DNA of 64,000 nt from Mycobacterium kyogaense. GTDB taxonomy: Bacteria > Actinomycetota > Actinomycetes > Mycobacteriales > Mycobacteriaceae. The stretch lies in assembly GCF_003254575.1 (NCBI RefSeq), contig NZ_QJUA01000016.1:45454-109453 (forward strand), given 5' to 3'. Numbering within the stretch: position 1 is the stretch's first letter; the number at the start of each line of letters is the position of its first letter. Both the position numbers and the translations under genes were made by a program. Below are positions 9,411-19,081 of the stretch, in pieces. The notes beneath the pieces are model-generated. The model was not told the origin of the DNA. It made no database searches and saw nothing but the letters and a program-made list of their open reading frames with translations.

Positions 9411-10018
9411 CTCGACACCAGCGAGTAGCTGTTGGTCAGGCCGTCCTGGAGCACCTGGGCGGCCTGACTGCTCGTGTCCACGCGCAGGTCGGTCTCGAGC
9501 GTGCGGGTTCGGTAGCTCCAACCGTCCGGAAGCGTCAAGCGCTCCGCGAGCCCCGGCAGGTCGTCGTAACTCAGTTCGGGGTCGACGATCTGGCTCCACG
9601 TCTGCATCACCCATGCCCTGCCGTCGGCGTCGACGAGTTCGAACACCGGTGCGCCGGCGTCGAACACGAACACCGCGTTGCGCGCCACCGTGTTGGGCAC
9701 GTAGGGGGCCGGATTCATCGACGACAGCGCGACGGTGGCCTGGCGGTACATGTCCAGCCCGCCGAAGGTGACGATCTCGCGCTCGGTGCCCATGTCCTTC
9801 TCGATGGCGTCCATCAGCCAGTAGCGCGGACCGTTCAGCAGGGCCGCCAGCGCGCCGTGCTCGGTGGCCAGCGCCTGGGCGTCGAGCCGGGTCCACAGCT
9901 CGGGCGGGCAGTCGTTGAGCGGGTAGGTGTTGTAGACGGTCGCCGTGGGTCCGTCCGCTCCGGCGCTGACCAGCAGCACCTCGCCGTAGCGCCCACCCCG
10001 CAGCCCGGTGTTCTTCAT
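9407..10018 (-). CDS. Conserved protein, Rv2114-like
   Basis: 203 residues, soluble, no signal peptide or membrane segment seen. Position and length match Rv2114, which sits between mpa and the Rv2113 membrane protein gene. I do not recognise a domain; the sequence has Trp-rich patches ([30 protein letters not shown]). It is the last gene of a three-gene minus-strand operon (ATGA overlap with the membrane protein gene), and its stop overlaps the mpa stop by three bases. Its conserved place inside the proteasome locus hints at a related role, without proof. Confidence 0.75.
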   Translation of the reverse strand: MKNTGLRGGRYGEVLLVSAGADGPTATVYNTYPLNDCPPELWTRLDAQALATEHGALAALLNGPRYWLMDAIEKDMGTEREIVTFGGLDMYRQATVALSSMNPAPYVPNTVARNAVFVFDAGAPVFELVDADGRAWVMQTWSQIVDPELSYDDLPGLAERLTLPDGWSYRTRTLETDLRVDTSSQAAQVLQDGLTNSYSLVSS

Positions 10019-11181
10019 CGGATCGGCTCCTCTCGGTGCATCGAAAGATAGGTGTCGCGGCCGGCCAGGCTGACCGCGACGTCGGAGATCAATGGTTCGA
10101 AGAAGCGCTCACGGTAGAGCGGGTCGACGCTGGTGCTGACGGTGAAGTACAGGCCGGAGAGCACGGCGACGAACAGCGACATGTGCACGACGGTCTGCGG
10201 TACGGGCACGTGGACGCCGAACCATGTGCCGTCGCAGGGCGGCACTCCGACGGGGCAACTCTGTTCACCCGACCACAGCACGAGCACGTCCGGGGGTACG
10301 GCGACGAAGCCCAGGGCGATGAAGAACAGGAACAGTCCGGTGGTGAACAGCACCACCTGGATGGCCTGGGCGACCACCATGACGGCGACGACGTTGACCC
10401 GTTCGGGCCACGAGAGCGGTGTCGGTGTGCCGGGCGCGAGCCTCGCCAGAGGGGTCTCGGCGAGCAGTGCCCCGGGGTCCGACTGCCGGGTCCTGTCCTG
10501 CCGCAACGCGCTGATCTCGTCGCGGATGGTGGCCACCATGAAGGCCAGCCCCACCGCGGCCAGGAATCCTATTGTCTGCCAGAGCCTTTCGCGGGTCACC
10601 CGGGCCGACAGCTGCCAGAGTTCGCCGGTGAAGTACACCACCACGGTGAGCATCAGCAGCGGCAGCGCCCGACTCAGCAGCGTGCCGAGCGCGCCGACCT
10701 GCTCCCAGGCGAAACGAAAGGCCCACAGCGCGATCGAGCCCAGGCCGATGTAGGTCAGCCAGATCGTCACCATGGTCACGGTCAGGAACACCGGCACCTC
10801 TGCGAGTGCTGCGGCCGAGAGGCCGGACACCGCGAACGGCATCACCAGGACGAAGATCCCCATCACGGCCAGCGCCGTGGTCCGGCGGCCCAGTCGCGCT
10901 GCGGTGGTGGACCTGCGGTGCAGCACCTCGAGGGCGAACGGCGCCGCCGCCAGCACGGTGGTGATGCCGGCCAGTCGGAGCAGAACCACCACCTGCGGAT
11001 CGCCTCCGGTCCATTCGGCCAGCAGCAGGACAGCCGCCGTCAGCGCGCCGACCCCCGCCACCGCCGGCGCCGCTCGGGCCATCAGAGCCCGCGACCGTAC
11101 CCGCCGGGTCAGCACCAGGGGAAGCCCCCGGTGCAGGAACCATTCGTGGACCTGCGGCATGTCGACAGCGGGTGCGCTCAC
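10015..11181 (-). CDS. Rv2113-like polytopic membrane protein (copy 2)
   Basis: 388 residues with several hydrophobic segments (about residues 45-65, 70-90, 105-130, 135-165, 175-200, 280-300 and 340-360). It shares a recognisable pattern with the gene just upstream: RGLPLVL at the N-terminus, LSWPERVNVVAVMVVAQAIQV in the middle and YRERFFEPLISDVAVSLAGRD at the C-terminus. The paralogues overlap by GTGA, and this gene overlaps the Rv2114-like gene by ATGA. Function unknown. Confidence 0.78.
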   Translation of the reverse strand: MSAPAVDMPQVHEWFLHRGLPLVLTRRVRSRALMARAAPAVAGVGALTAAVLLLAEWTGGDPQVVVLLRLAGITTVLAAAPFALEVLHRRSTTAARLGRRTTALAVMGIFVLVMPFAVSGLSAAALAEVPVFLTVTMVTIWLTYIGLGSIALWAFRFAWEQVGALGTLLSRALPLLMLTVVVYFTGELWQLSARVTRERLWQTIGFLAAVGLAFMVATIRDEISALRQDRTRQSDPGALLAETPLARLAPGTPTPLSWPERVNVVAVMVVAQAIQVVLFTTGLFLFFIALGFVAVPPDVLVLWSGEQSCPVGVPPCDGTWFGVHVPVPQTVVHMSLFVAVLSGLYFTVSTSVDPLYRERFFEPLISDVAVSLAGRDTYLSMHREEPIR

Positions 11182-12368
11182 CGGGATTCGCCCTGCGCCG
11201 TCGTCGCGGTCACCGTCGCGGTGCGGTAGCGGTCGCGCGCCACCAGGGTGAGCAGCAGGTCCTCGAGCGACGGGTCGACGAACTGGCGGCGGTACTCCTT
11301 GTCGGTGACCGCCCGCGCCGCCAGGTACATGAACGTCAGCGCGGTCAGGAACATCGCGAGCTGGATCAGAGCGTCGGGGATCGGCAGCGTCATCCCGAGC
11401 AGTTGACCGTCGCCCGGGCTGCCGCCGGTCAGGGCATCCAACAGGTCGGGACTGACCAGGATCAGCCCGAGAACGCCGAACAGCGAACCCGTCACCACGG
11501 CCACCGTCAGCACCTGGATGATCTGCGACAGAGCTAGCACGACAACGACATTGACCCGTTCCGGCCGCGACAGCGGCACCCGCCGGGGCCGATCGGGCAT
11601 GGACTCGAACGGGGTGCCGACCAGCATCTGCGCGTGCTCTGGCCGCTTGGCCTCAGGCGTCAGGATGGGACGCGCCAGGCCGAGAGTGCTCGACACCATG
11701 AAGGAGGCGGCCACGGCGAACAGGAACAGCATGCCGAGCCACAGCCGGCCCCGGCTGATCGTCGACGCCATGGTCCACACCGGGCCGTTGAAGAACACGA
11801 GCACGGTCAACAGCATCACCGGCAGCGCCCGCAGCAGCAGGCTGCCCACGGATGCCAGGTTGTGCAAGGTCACGGTCGCGGCCCAGCCCAGCACTGATCC
11901 CAGCCCCGTCGCGGTGCTCAGCAGGATCAGCCCGATCACGGTCCCTTCAGCGACGATGTCGACGAAGATCCGCGCGCTCGGCCCGCCGAACACCGCGGCC
12001 ACGCCCGCCACGGCCACCGAGGCCGCCGACACCGCTTCCCGCCGCCGGCGATGCGCGATCCGCGACACCAGCCGGCCCACCGTGGCGGCTGCCGGCGCCA
12101 CCAGCACCACGATCACGAGGACGAACCACTCGGTGCGGGTCGGGGTGCCGTCGATGTCGATCGTGTGCTTGCCCGTCACCGCGACGATCACGATCGAGAA
12201 CGCCATACTCACCGCGAACGCGGCCAGCGCCGGCGCCGACCGGGACCACACCCCGCGCACCAGCGTGCCGGGCCGCAGCACCGCGGGTAGACCGCGGCGC
12301 AGGAACCACTGTTCTGCGGCCGAGCGCAGGTCGGAGTCGCCGGAACGGGTGATCATGATCGCCCTCAT
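11178..12368 (-). CDS. Rv2113-like polytopic membrane protein (copy 1)
   Basis: 396 residues from ATG 12368; an alternative ATG at 12356 has GAGGG a few bases upstream and may be the real start. Hydrophobic segments run through the protein, with the same shared motifs as its downstream paralogue ([49 protein letters not shown]). First gene of the minus-strand trio; a TACCGT hexamer on the minus strand (12398-12393) may be its -10, divergent from dop. M. tuberculosis has, as I recall, one copy (Rv2113), so a local duplication is likely. Confidence 0.78.
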   Translation of the reverse strand: MRAIMITRSGDSDLRSAAEQWFLRRGLPAVLRPGTLVRGVWSRSAPALAAFAVSMAFSIVIVAVTGKHTIDIDGTPTRTEWFVLVIVVLVAPAAATVGRLVSRIAHRRRREAVSAASVAVAGVAAVFGGPSARIFVDIVAEGTVIGLILLSTATGLGSVLGWAATVTLHNLASVGSLLLRALPVMLLTVLVFFNGPVWTMASTISRGRLWLGMLFLFAVAASFMVSSTLGLARPILTPEAKRPEHAQMLVGTPFESMPDRPRRVPLSRPERVNVVVVLALSQIIQVLTVAVVTGSLFGVLGLILVSPDLLDALTGGSPGDGQLLGMTLPIPDALIQLAMFLTALTFMYLAARAVTDKEYRRQFVDPSLEDLLLTLVARDRYRTATVTATTAQGESR

Positions 12369-12438
12369 CTCACCACGCCGCCCAGCTCACCGACGGTATT
12401 CCGCACCGGGGCGCTGTGAGCCGTTCTGGGCGCACCTC

Positions 12439-12444
12439 TACGCT
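12439..12444 (+). promoter_or_regulatory. -10 element of dop, leaderless pattern
   Basis: TACGCT is followed by 7 bases and then the dop ATG at 12452. There is no convincing Shine-Dalgarno before the ATG, so translation of a leaderless mRNA is likely. Confidence 0.5.
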
Positions 12445-12451
12445 GGACGGC

Positions 12452-13960
12452 ATGCAACGGATCATCGGAACGGAGGTCGAGTACGGCATCTCCTCGCCGT
12501 CCGATCCGACCGCGAATCCGATCTTGACGTCCACCCAGGCCGTGCTGGCCTACGCCGCGGCGGCCGGTCTGCAACGGGCCAAGCGCACGCGCTGGGACTA
12601 CGAGGTCGAATCCCCGCTGCGGGATGCCCGGGGCTTCGACCTGAGCCGCTCATCGGGGCCGCCACCCATCGTCGACGCCGACGAGGTCGGTGCCGCCAAC
12701 ATGATCCTGACCAACGGGGCCCGCCTCTACGTCGACCACGCCCACCCCGAGTACTCCGCGCCCGAAGTCACCGACCCGATGGATGCGGTCATCTGGGACA
12801 AGGCAGGTGAGCGGGTCATGGAGGCGGCGGCCCGCCACGTGGCGAGCGTGCCCGGCGCGGCCAAGCTGCAGCTCTACAAGAACAACGTCGACGGCAAGGG
12901 CGCGTCGTACGGAACGCACGAGAACTACCTGATGAGCCGCCACACGCCGTTCTCGGCGGTCATCGCCGGCCTGACGCCGTTCCTGGTGTCGCGGCAGGTG
13001 TTCACCGGCAGCGGCCGCGTCGGGATCGGCCCGTCGGGCGACGAGCCGGGCTTCCAGCTGTCGCAGCGATCGGATTACATCGAGGTCGAGGTCGGCCTGG
13101 AGACGACGCTCAAGCGCGGCATCATCAACACCCGCGACGAACCGCATGCCGACGCCGACAAGTACCGCCGGCTGCACGTCATCATCGGCGACGCGAATCT
13201 GGCCGAGACGTCGACCTACCTCAAGGTCGGCACCACCGCGCTCGTCCTCGACCTGATCGAGGAGGGACCCCAACTCGGCCTCGACCTGTCCGACCTCGCG
13301 CTGGCGCGCCCCGTGCACGCGGTGCACGTGGTGTCGCGCGATCCGTCGCTTCGCGCCACCGTCGCGCTGGCCGACGGCCGTGAACTGACCGGCCTTGCGC
13401 TGCAGCGGATCTACCTCGACCGGGTGGCCAAGCTCGTGGACAGTCGAGATCCCGACCCGCGCGCCAGCCACGTCCTCGAGACATGGGCGCACGTTTTGGA
13501 TCTGCTCGAGCGGGACCCGATGGAGTGCGCCGACCTGCTCGACTGGCCGGCCAAGCTGCGTCTGCTCGAGGGTTTCCGCCAGCGGGAGAACCTGAGTTGG
13601 AACGCGCCGCGTCTGCACCTGGTGGACCTGCAGTACTCCGATGTGCGGCTGGACAAAGGGCTCTACAACCGGCTGGTGGCCCGCGGCTCGATGCAGCGGC
13701 TGGTCACCGAGCAACAGGTGCTCGACGCCGTGGACAATCCGCCCACCGACACCCGGGCGTACTTCCGCGGAGAATGCCTGCGCCGCTTCGGTGCCGACAT
13801 CGCGGCCGCCAGCTGGGATTCGGTGATCTTCGATCTCGGCGGTGACTCGCTGGTGCGCATCCCCACCCTCGAGCCGCTTCGGGGTAGCAAATCCCATGTC
13901 GGTGCACTGCTGGACTCGGTGGACAGCGCGGTCGAGCTGGTCGAACAACTCACGACCTGA
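12452..13960 (+). CDS. dop: Dop, deamidase of Pup and depupylase
   Basis: 502 residues, glutamine-synthetase-like fold. The opening [12 protein letters not shown] contains the Glu residues that hold ATP/Mg, and D95 ([13 protein letters not shown]) is the catalytic Asp. Residues about 42-80 form the Dop-specific loop ([17 protein letters not shown]) absent from PafA. It converts the C-terminal Gln of Pup to Glu and removes Pup from substrates. ATG 12452 is supported by the family start and by the upstream TACGCT. It stands directly before pup-prcB-prcA; a separate -10 (13995) may drive those genes. Confidence 0.97.
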   Translation: MQRIIGTEVEYGISSPSDPTANPILTSTQAVLAYAAAAGLQRAKRTRWDYEVESPLRDARGFDLSRSSGPPPIVDADEVGAANMILTNGARLYVDHAHPEYSAPEVTDPMDAVIWDKAGERVMEAAARHVASVPGAAKLQLYKNNVDGKGASYGTHENYLMSRHTPFSAVIAGLTPFLVSRQVFTGSGRVGIGPSGDEPGFQLSQRSDYIEVEVGLETTLKRGIINTRDEPHADADKYRRLHVIIGDANLAETSTYLKVGTTALVLDLIEEGPQLGLDLSDLALARPVHAVHVVSRDPSLRATVALADGRELTGLALQRIYLDRVAKLVDSRDPDPRASHVLETWAHVLDLLERDPMECADLLDWPAKLRLLEGFRQRENLSWNAPRLHLVDLQYSDVRLDKGLYNRLVARGSMQRLVTEQQVLDAVDNPPTDTRAYFRGECLRRFGADIAAASWDSVIFDLGGDSLVRIPTLEPLRGSKSHVGALLDSVDSAVELVEQLTT

Positions 13961-13994
13961 TCGGGCTATCCCCGGCAATCGGACGGCTGACCGG

Positions 13995-14000
13995 TAGTGT
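13995..14000 (+). promoter_or_regulatory. Candidate -10 for the pup-prcB-prcA operon
   Basis: TAGTGT lies about 75 bases before the pup start, in the 114-base gap after dop. No strong -35 is seen. The same hexamer recurs upstream of the aldehyde dehydrogenase gene and of the DUF4333-type gene. Confidence 0.4.
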
Positions 14001-14074
14001 GGGGGAACGGCGAGCTGGGACATCTCGACATATCGCGGTGTCACCACTCGGAGTGAGAGACGCAGGAGGCAGCG

Positions 14075-14269
14075 ATGGCGCAGGAGCAGACCAAGCGCGG
14101 CGGCGGAGGCGGCGAGGACGACGATCTCACCGGCAGCACGGCGGCCGGCCAAGAGCGCCGCGAGAAGCTGACCGAGGAGACCGACGATCTGCTCGACGAG
14201 ATCGACGACGTCCTGGAAGAGAACGCAGAAGACTTCGTGCGTGCGTACGTGCAGAAGGGTGGACAGTGA
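14075..14269 (+). CDS. pup: Pup, prokaryotic ubiquitin-like protein
   Basis: 64 residues, intrinsically disordered and acidic, with the Gly-rich stretch after MAQEQTKRG, a central helix region that pairs with the Mpa coiled coil ([21 protein letters not shown]) and the C-terminus GGQ. The final Gln must be deamidated by Dop before PafA can ligate Pup to lysines. AGGAGG at 14064-14069 gives a strong ribosome-binding site. The stop overlaps the prcB GTG (GTGA), coupling the two. Confidence 0.98.
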   Translation: MAQEQTKRGGGGGEDDDLTGSTAAGQERREKLTEETDDLLDEIDDVLEENAEDFVRAYVQKGGQ

Positions 14270-15204
14270 CCTGGCCGCATCGCGATCAGACCTCTGCCAA
14301 CCAGGTACCGGGAGCCTTTGACGCCCTACCCGCAGGGCTGTCGCATGGTGGCGTGAACCCGTCGTCGTTCTCCGACTTCCTTCGTCACCAGGCTCCCCAT
14401 CTGCTGCCGGGCGCCGGAGGCTCAGGTCTTCAGGTACCGGCGGCAGTGCCGACCGTCTTGCCGACCGACGCGGTGCCGCACGGCACCACGATCGTCGCGC
14501 TGAAGTTCCCCGGCGGTGTGCTGATGGCCGGGGACCGGCGCGCCACCCAGGGCAACATGATCGCCAGCCGCGACGTGCAGAAGGTGTACATCACCGACGA
14601 CTACACGGTCACCGGCATCGCCGGCACCGCGGCGATCGCGGTCGAATTCGCCCGCCTCTACGCCGTCGAGCTCGAGCATTACGAGAAGCTCGAGGGTGTC
14701 CCACTGACGTTCCCGGGCAAGGTGAACCGTCTGGCCACGATGGTGCGCGGCAACCTCGGTGCCGCGCTGCAGGGCTTCATCGCGCTGCCGCTGCTGGCCG
14801 GTTACGACCTCGATGATCCGAATCCCGAAGGGGCGGGGCGCATCGTGTCGTTCGACGCCGCCGGCGGCCACAACCTCGAAGAAGAGGGCTACCAGTCCGT
14901 CGGCTCGGGTTCGATCTTCGCCAAGTCGTCGATGAAGAAGCTCTACTCCCGGGTCCGCGACGCCGATTCGGCGCTGCGGGTCGCCATCGAGGCGCTCTAC
15001 GACGCGGCTGACGACGATTCCGCCACCGGTGGTCCGGATCTGGTGCGCGGCATCTATCCGACCGCCGTCGTCATCACCGCCGATGGCGCGGTCGAGGTGA
15101 CCGAGCAGCAGATCGCCGGGCTGGCCCGCGAGATCATCGACAACCGTTCGCGGACCGACACTTTCGGGCCCGACGCTGAGCCTGTCCGGGGTGACGAGCT
15201 GTGA
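14266..15204 (+). CDS. prcB: Proteasome beta subunit PrcB
   Basis: 312 residues including a propeptide. The catalytic N-terminal Thr of the mature subunit follows [16 protein letters not shown], residue 74 from GTG 14266. D17 and K33 of the mature numbering (MAGDRR, DVQK) complete the active site. The propeptide would be 73 residues, longer than the 57 known for M. tuberculosis. The start is GTG overlapping the pup stop; it is favoured by the VTWP opening shared with M. tuberculosis PrcB. It assembles with PrcA into the four-ring 20S core. Confidence 0.96.
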   Translation: MTWPHRDQTSANQVPGAFDALPAGLSHGGVNPSSFSDFLRHQAPHLLPGAGGSGLQVPAAVPTVLPTDAVPHGTTIVALKFPGGVLMAGDRRATQGNMIASRDVQKVYITDDYTVTGIAGTAAIAVEFARLYAVELEHYEKLEGVPLTFPGKVNRLATMVRGNLGAALQGFIALPLLAGYDLDDPNPEGAGRIVSFDAAGGHNLEEEGYQSVGSGSIFAKSSMKKLYSRVRDADSALRVAIEALYDAADDDSATGGPDLVRGIYPTAVVITADGAVEVTEQQIAGLAREIIDNRSRTDTFGPDAEPVRGDEL

Positions 15205-15935
15205 GTTTCCCGTATTTCATCTCACCCGAGCAGGCGATGCGCGAGCGTTCCGAGCTCGCTCGCAAGGGAATCGCCCGCGGTCGCAGTGTCATCGCGCTGG
15301 CCTATGCCGACGGCGTGCTGTTCGTCGCGGAGAACCCGTCGCGCTCACTGCAGAAGGTGAGCGAACTCTACGACCGCGTCGGCTTCGCCGCCGTCGGCCG
15401 CTTCAACGAGTTCAACAACCTGCGCAGCGGCGGGATTCGGTTCGCCGACACGCAGGGCTATGCGTACTCCCGCCGCGACGTGACGGGACGCCAGCTGGCC
15501 AACGTGTACGCCCAGACCCTCGGCACCATCTTCACCGAGCAGGCCAAGCCGTACGAGGTGGAGCTGTGCGTGGCCGAGGTGGCCCACTACGGCGAGACCA
15601 AACCCCCCGAGCTGTATCGGATCACCTACGACGGGTCGATCGCCGACGAACCGCACTTCGTGGTGATGGGCGGGACGACCGAGCCGATCTCGACGGCGCT
15701 GACCGACTCGTATTCGGAGAACCTGAGTCTCGGCGAGGCAGTGTCGGTCGCCGTGACCGCGCTCGGCGCGGGCGGAAACGGCAGCGAGCCGCGCGTGTTG
15801 GGCCCGGGCACCCTGGAGGTCGCGGTGCTCGACGCCAACCGGCCGCGGCGCGCGTTCCGGCGCATCACCGGCACCGCGCTCGAGGCGTTGCTGCCTGCCT
15901 CGGACACACCGGCTGCCGACACCGCCGAAAGCTGA
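15201..15935 (+). CDS. prcA: Proteasome alpha subunit PrcA
   Basis: 244 residues. The N-terminus [24 protein letters not shown] contains the gating segment and the H0 helix of bacterial alpha subunits; the rest is the Ntn-hydrolase fold without a catalytic Thr. The outer rings gate entry and carry the pockets that receive the Mpa C-terminal Tyr. Start GTG 15201 overlaps the prcB stop (GTGA). The C-terminal tail ([13 protein letters not shown]) is flexible as in homologues. Confidence 0.96.
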   Translation: MSFPYFISPEQAMRERSELARKGIARGRSVIALAYADGVLFVAENPSRSLQKVSELYDRVGFAAVGRFNEFNNLRSGGIRFADTQGYAYSRRDVTGRQLANVYAQTLGTIFTEQAKPYEVELCVAEVAHYGETKPPELYRITYDGSIADEPHFVVMGGTTEPISTALTDSYSENLSLGEAVSVAVTALGAGGNGSEPRVLGPGTLEVAVLDANRPRRAFRRITGTALEALLPASDTPAADTAES

Positions 15936-15975
15936 ACTCCTGCCCGTTCTCCGCGCGCGTGGTGCCCTGACTGGG

Positions 15976-15981
15976 TAGTGT
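15976..15981 (+). promoter_or_regulatory. Candidate -10 of the aldehyde dehydrogenase operon
   Basis: TAGTGT stands about 47 bases before the start of the aldehyde dehydrogenase gene, in a 92-base gap after prcA. No clear -35 is visible. It would give a leader of about 40 bases with an AGGAGG ribosome-binding site. Confidence 0.35.
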
Positions 15982-16027
15982 CCCCGCTGGCGACGTCGAG
16001 ACACCAGGCGAGGAGGCCGCAGCGGGC

Positions 16028-17518
16028 ATGGACGGTCAACCTGACCTCTGTATCGGGGGTACCTGGCGGCACGCCTCCGACGGCGGCACTCGCGACATCG
16101 TCAACCCCGCCGATGGCAGTGTGGCGGCCGTGGTCGACGAGGCCACCCCTGACGACGCGCTCGCGGCGGTCGCGGCCGCTCGCGCCACGTTCGACGACGG
16201 GGCCTGGCGCGCCACCACGGCGTCCGAGCGCTCGGAGTTGCTGCACCGCGTCGCGGAGTTGCTGCAGCGAGACAAAGAAGACCTCGCGCTCCTGGAGACT
16301 CGCGACACCGGAAAGACGTTGGCCGAGAGCCGAATCGACATCGACGACGTCACGTCGGTGTTCCGCTACTACGCTCGCCTGATCGGCGTCGAGACCGATA
16401 CTCTCGTCGATGTCGGCAATCCGGCGGTGATCAGCCGGGTGGTGGCCGAACCGATCGGCGTGTGCGTACTCATCGCGCCGTGGAACTATCCGCTGCTGCA
16501 GATGTCGTGGAAGGTGGCCCCGGCCCTGGCGGCGGGGTGCACGATGGTCGCCAAACCCAGCGAAGTCACCCCGTTGTCGACCATCGCGTTCGTCCGGCTG
16601 CTCGACGAGGCGGGCGTACCGCCGGGGGTGGTGAACCTGCTGCAGGGCAGCGGCGCAACGTTGGGCGCGGCGCTCACCGACAACCCGGACGTCGACTTCA
16701 TCTCGTTCACCGGCGGCCTGTCGACCGGGCGCACCATCGCCGCGACCGCCGCCGCGCACGTCACCAAGGTGGCCCTCGAACTCGGCGGCAAGAACCCGCA
16801 CATCGTCTTCGCCGACGTCCGCGACAGCGGCGACTGGGACGCCGCCGTCGACCACGTCCTGACCGGGGTGTTCCTGCACTCCGGGCAGGTGTGCTCGGCG
16901 GGTACCCGGGTCATCCTCGAAGAGTCCATCGCCGACGACTTCGTCGCCGCGCTCGCCCAGCGCGCCGCGACGATCCGCGTCGGCAACGGAATGGACCCGG
17001 CCAGCGAGACCGGGCCGCTGGTCTCCGAACAGCATCGCGCCAAGGTCGAAAGCTATGTGGCGCTGGGGATTTCCGAAAGTGCAACGCTGGTGTGCGGCGG
17101 CGCACGGCCGTCCGATCCGGCCCTTGCCGACGGCTACTTCTATCTGCCCACGATCTTCGACCACTGCGACCGGTCGATGCGCATCGTCACCGAGGAGACC
17201 TTCGGGCCGATCCTGACCGTCGAGCGGTTCGCCAGCGAGGACGAGGCCATCATGCTGGGCAACGACACGCGCTACGGGCTGGCCGCCGGTGTGCGCACGT
17301 CGGATGCGGCGCGCGGCGAGCGTGTGGTGCGTGCCCTGCGCCACGGCACCGTGTGGCTCAACGATTTTGGCTACTACACCGCTGCCGCGGAATGGGGCGG
17401 CTTCGGCGCCTCGGGGAACGGACGCGAGCTCGGGCCCTCTGGCTTGGCCGAATACCAAGAGCTCAAACACATCTGGCACAACACCGCCCCCGCTGCCGCG
17501 GGCTGGTTCCACAACTGA
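16028..17518 (+). CDS. Aldehyde dehydrogenase, betaine-aldehyde dehydrogenase-like
   Basis: 496 residues, full ALDH fold. NAD-binding APWNYPLLQ segment (about 155), catalytic Glu in ELGGKNPHIVF (about 255) and catalytic Cys in HSGQVCSAGTR (about 290). Closest by eye to betaine-aldehyde and related amino-aldehyde dehydrogenases. GGCGAGGAGG lies 11-20 bases upstream. First gene of a four-gene plus-strand operon with an APC permease and a GMC oxidoreductase, the same enzyme pair (alcohol then aldehyde oxidation) used to make glycine betaine from choline. Another amino-alcohol or polyol substrate is possible. Confidence 0.85.
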   Translation: MDGQPDLCIGGTWRHASDGGTRDIVNPADGSVAAVVDEATPDDALAAVAAARATFDDGAWRATTASERSELLHRVAELLQRDKEDLALLETRDTGKTLAESRIDIDDVTSVFRYYARLIGVETDTLVDVGNPAVISRVVAEPIGVCVLIAPWNYPLLQMSWKVAPALAAGCTMVAKPSEVTPLSTIAFVRLLDEAGVPPGVVNLLQGSGATLGAALTDNPDVDFISFTGGLSTGRTIAATAAAHVTKVALELGGKNPHIVFADVRDSGDWDAAVDHVLTGVFLHSGQVCSAGTRVILEESIADDFVAALAQRAATIRVGNGMDPASETGPLVSEQHRAKVESYVALGISESATLVCGGARPSDPALADGYFYLPTIFDHCDRSMRIVTEETFGPILTVERFASEDEAIMLGNDTRYGLAAGVRTSDAARGERVVRALRHGTVWLNDFGYYTAAAEWGGFGASGNGRELGPSGLAEYQELKHIWHNTAPAAAGWFHN

Positions 17519-17545
17519 GAGCAGTCCCCTTCAGAAAGGCTCATC

Positions 17546-19081
17546 ATGGTGATCAAACAGCCCCACCACGACAGCGGCATGGAGGATTTCGGCTACAAGG
17601 AATCGCTGGACCGCAGCATCGGCAAGTTCGCCAGCTTCGCCGCCGGGGTCAGCTACATCTCGATCCTCACCGGCACGTTCCAGCTGTTCTACTTCGGATT
17701 CTCCAGCGCCGGACCGGCGTACCTGTGGTCCTGGCCCATCGTCTTCGTCGGCCAGATGGCCGTCGCCCTGTGCTTCATGGAGCTCGCGGCCAAGTACCCG
17801 GTCGCCGGCTCGGTCTACAACTGGAGCAAGAAATTGGCCAGCCGGGTGGTGGGCTGGACATCGGGATGGCTGATGCTCACCGCGTCCATCGTGACCATCT
17901 CGGCGGTCGCGCTGGCCTATCAGCTCAACCTGCCCCGGTTGTGGAGCGGATTCCAGATCATCGGTGACGGCACCGGCGAGTACGACTACGCCGCCAACGC
18001 GGTGCTGCTCGGCACGATCCTCATCGCGTTCACCACCCTGGTCAATGCGCTCGGTGTGCGGCTGATGGCGATGATCAACAGTGCGGGCGTGTTCATCGAG
18101 CTGATCGCGGCCGTCCTGATCGCGGTCCTGCTGGCCGTCAACATCGAGCGCGGTCCCGACATCTTCTTCTCCACCAACGGATACGGCGCCGGGGAGTCGA
18201 TGGGATACCTGGGCGCGTTCCTGGTCGCGTCGCTGGCGTCGGGATACGTGATGTACGGCTTCGACACCGCGTCCTCGCTCGGTGAGGAGACCGTCGAGCC
18301 GCGTCGCACCGCACCCAAGGCCATCCTTCGGGCCATCCTGGCCTCGTTCGTGATCGGCGGCGCGATCCTGGTGTTCGCGGTGATGGCCGCGCCCAACCTC
18401 GAGGATCCGAAGCTGGGGGAGAGCTCGGGCGGACTGCAGTACATCGTCGAATCGGTGATGTGGGGACCGCTGGGCAAGATCTTCCTGGTCTGCATCGTGG
18501 TGGCGGTGACGGTCTGCACGCTGGCCGTGCACACCGCGGCGATCCGGCTCACCTTCGCGATGGCCCGCGACAACGCGCTGCCCTTCGGTGAACGCCTCGC
18601 CACGGTGCATCCGAAGACTCAGACCCCGATCGTCCCCGCGGTGACGATCGGCGTGATCTCGGTGATCATCCTGGTGATCAACATCGAGCAGCCCAAGATC
18701 TTCACGGTGCTGACCTCGATCGCGATCATCATGATCTACCTGGCCTATCTGATGGTGACCGGTCCGCTGCTGAAGAAGCGGTTGCAGGGGCAGTGGCCGC
18801 CGGCGGATCTGAAGGAGGGTGGCTACTTCACGATGGGTCGCTGGGGTCTGCCGGTCAACATCGTCGCGGTGGTGTGGGGTGTCGGGATGGCAGTCAACCT
18901 CGCCTGGCCGCGCACGGCGGTCTACGGCGAGCCCTGGTACAACACCTGGGGCGCATTCGTCTACATCGGCGTCATCCTCGGTGCCGGTCTGCTGTGGTAC
19001 GCGGTCAAGGGCCGCAACCACATCGGAACGCTCGAGTCGCACGCCGCCGCGACCGTCGCCGAGGCGCGTACCGATGGCTGA
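17546..19081 (+). CDS. APC superfamily amino acid/amine permease
   Basis: 511 residues with about 12 membrane segments. The opening (ASFAAGVSYISILTGTFQLFYFGFSSAGPAY) and the ELAAKYPVAGSVYNW motif in TM2-TM3 are typical of amino-acid/polyamine/organocation transporters, closest to the amine/choline-like or amino acid permease branch. A GAAAGG ribosome-binding site precedes ATG 17546. The stop overlaps the GMC oxidoreductase start by 8 bases. Context suggests it imports the substrate of the oxidoreductase and dehydrogenase; the identity of that substrate is inference. Confidence 0.85.
   Translation: MVIKQPHHDSGMEDFGYKESLDRSIGKFASFAAGVSYISILTGTFQLFYFGFSSAGPAYLWSWPIVFVGQMAVALCFMELAAKYPVAGSVYNWSKKLASRVVGWTSGWLMLTASIVTISAVALAYQLNLPRLWSGFQIIGDGTGEYDYAANAVLLGTILIAFTTLVNALGVRLMAMINSAGVFIELIAAVLIAVLLAVNIERGPDIFFSTNGYGAGESMGYLGAFLVASLASGYVMYGFDTASSLGEETVEPRRTAPKAILRAILASFVIGGAILVFAVMAAPNLEDPKLGESSGGLQYIVESVMWGPLGKIFLVCIVVAVTVCTLAVHTAAIRLTFAMARDNALPFGERLATVHPKTQTPIVPAVTIGVISVIILVINIEQPKIFTVLTSIAIIMIYLAYLMVTGPLLKKRLQGQWPPADLKEGGYFTMGRWGLPVNIVAVVWGVGMAVNLAWPRTAVYGEPWYNTWGAFVYIGVILGAGLLWYAVKGRNHIGTLESHAAATVAEARTDG

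Noticed and set aside
6954..9896. Open frame of 980 codons on the minus strand across mpa
   Set aside because: Only its last 162 codons resemble a protein family (MTB12-like, from GTG 7442). The rest is the GC-rich antisense of mpa.
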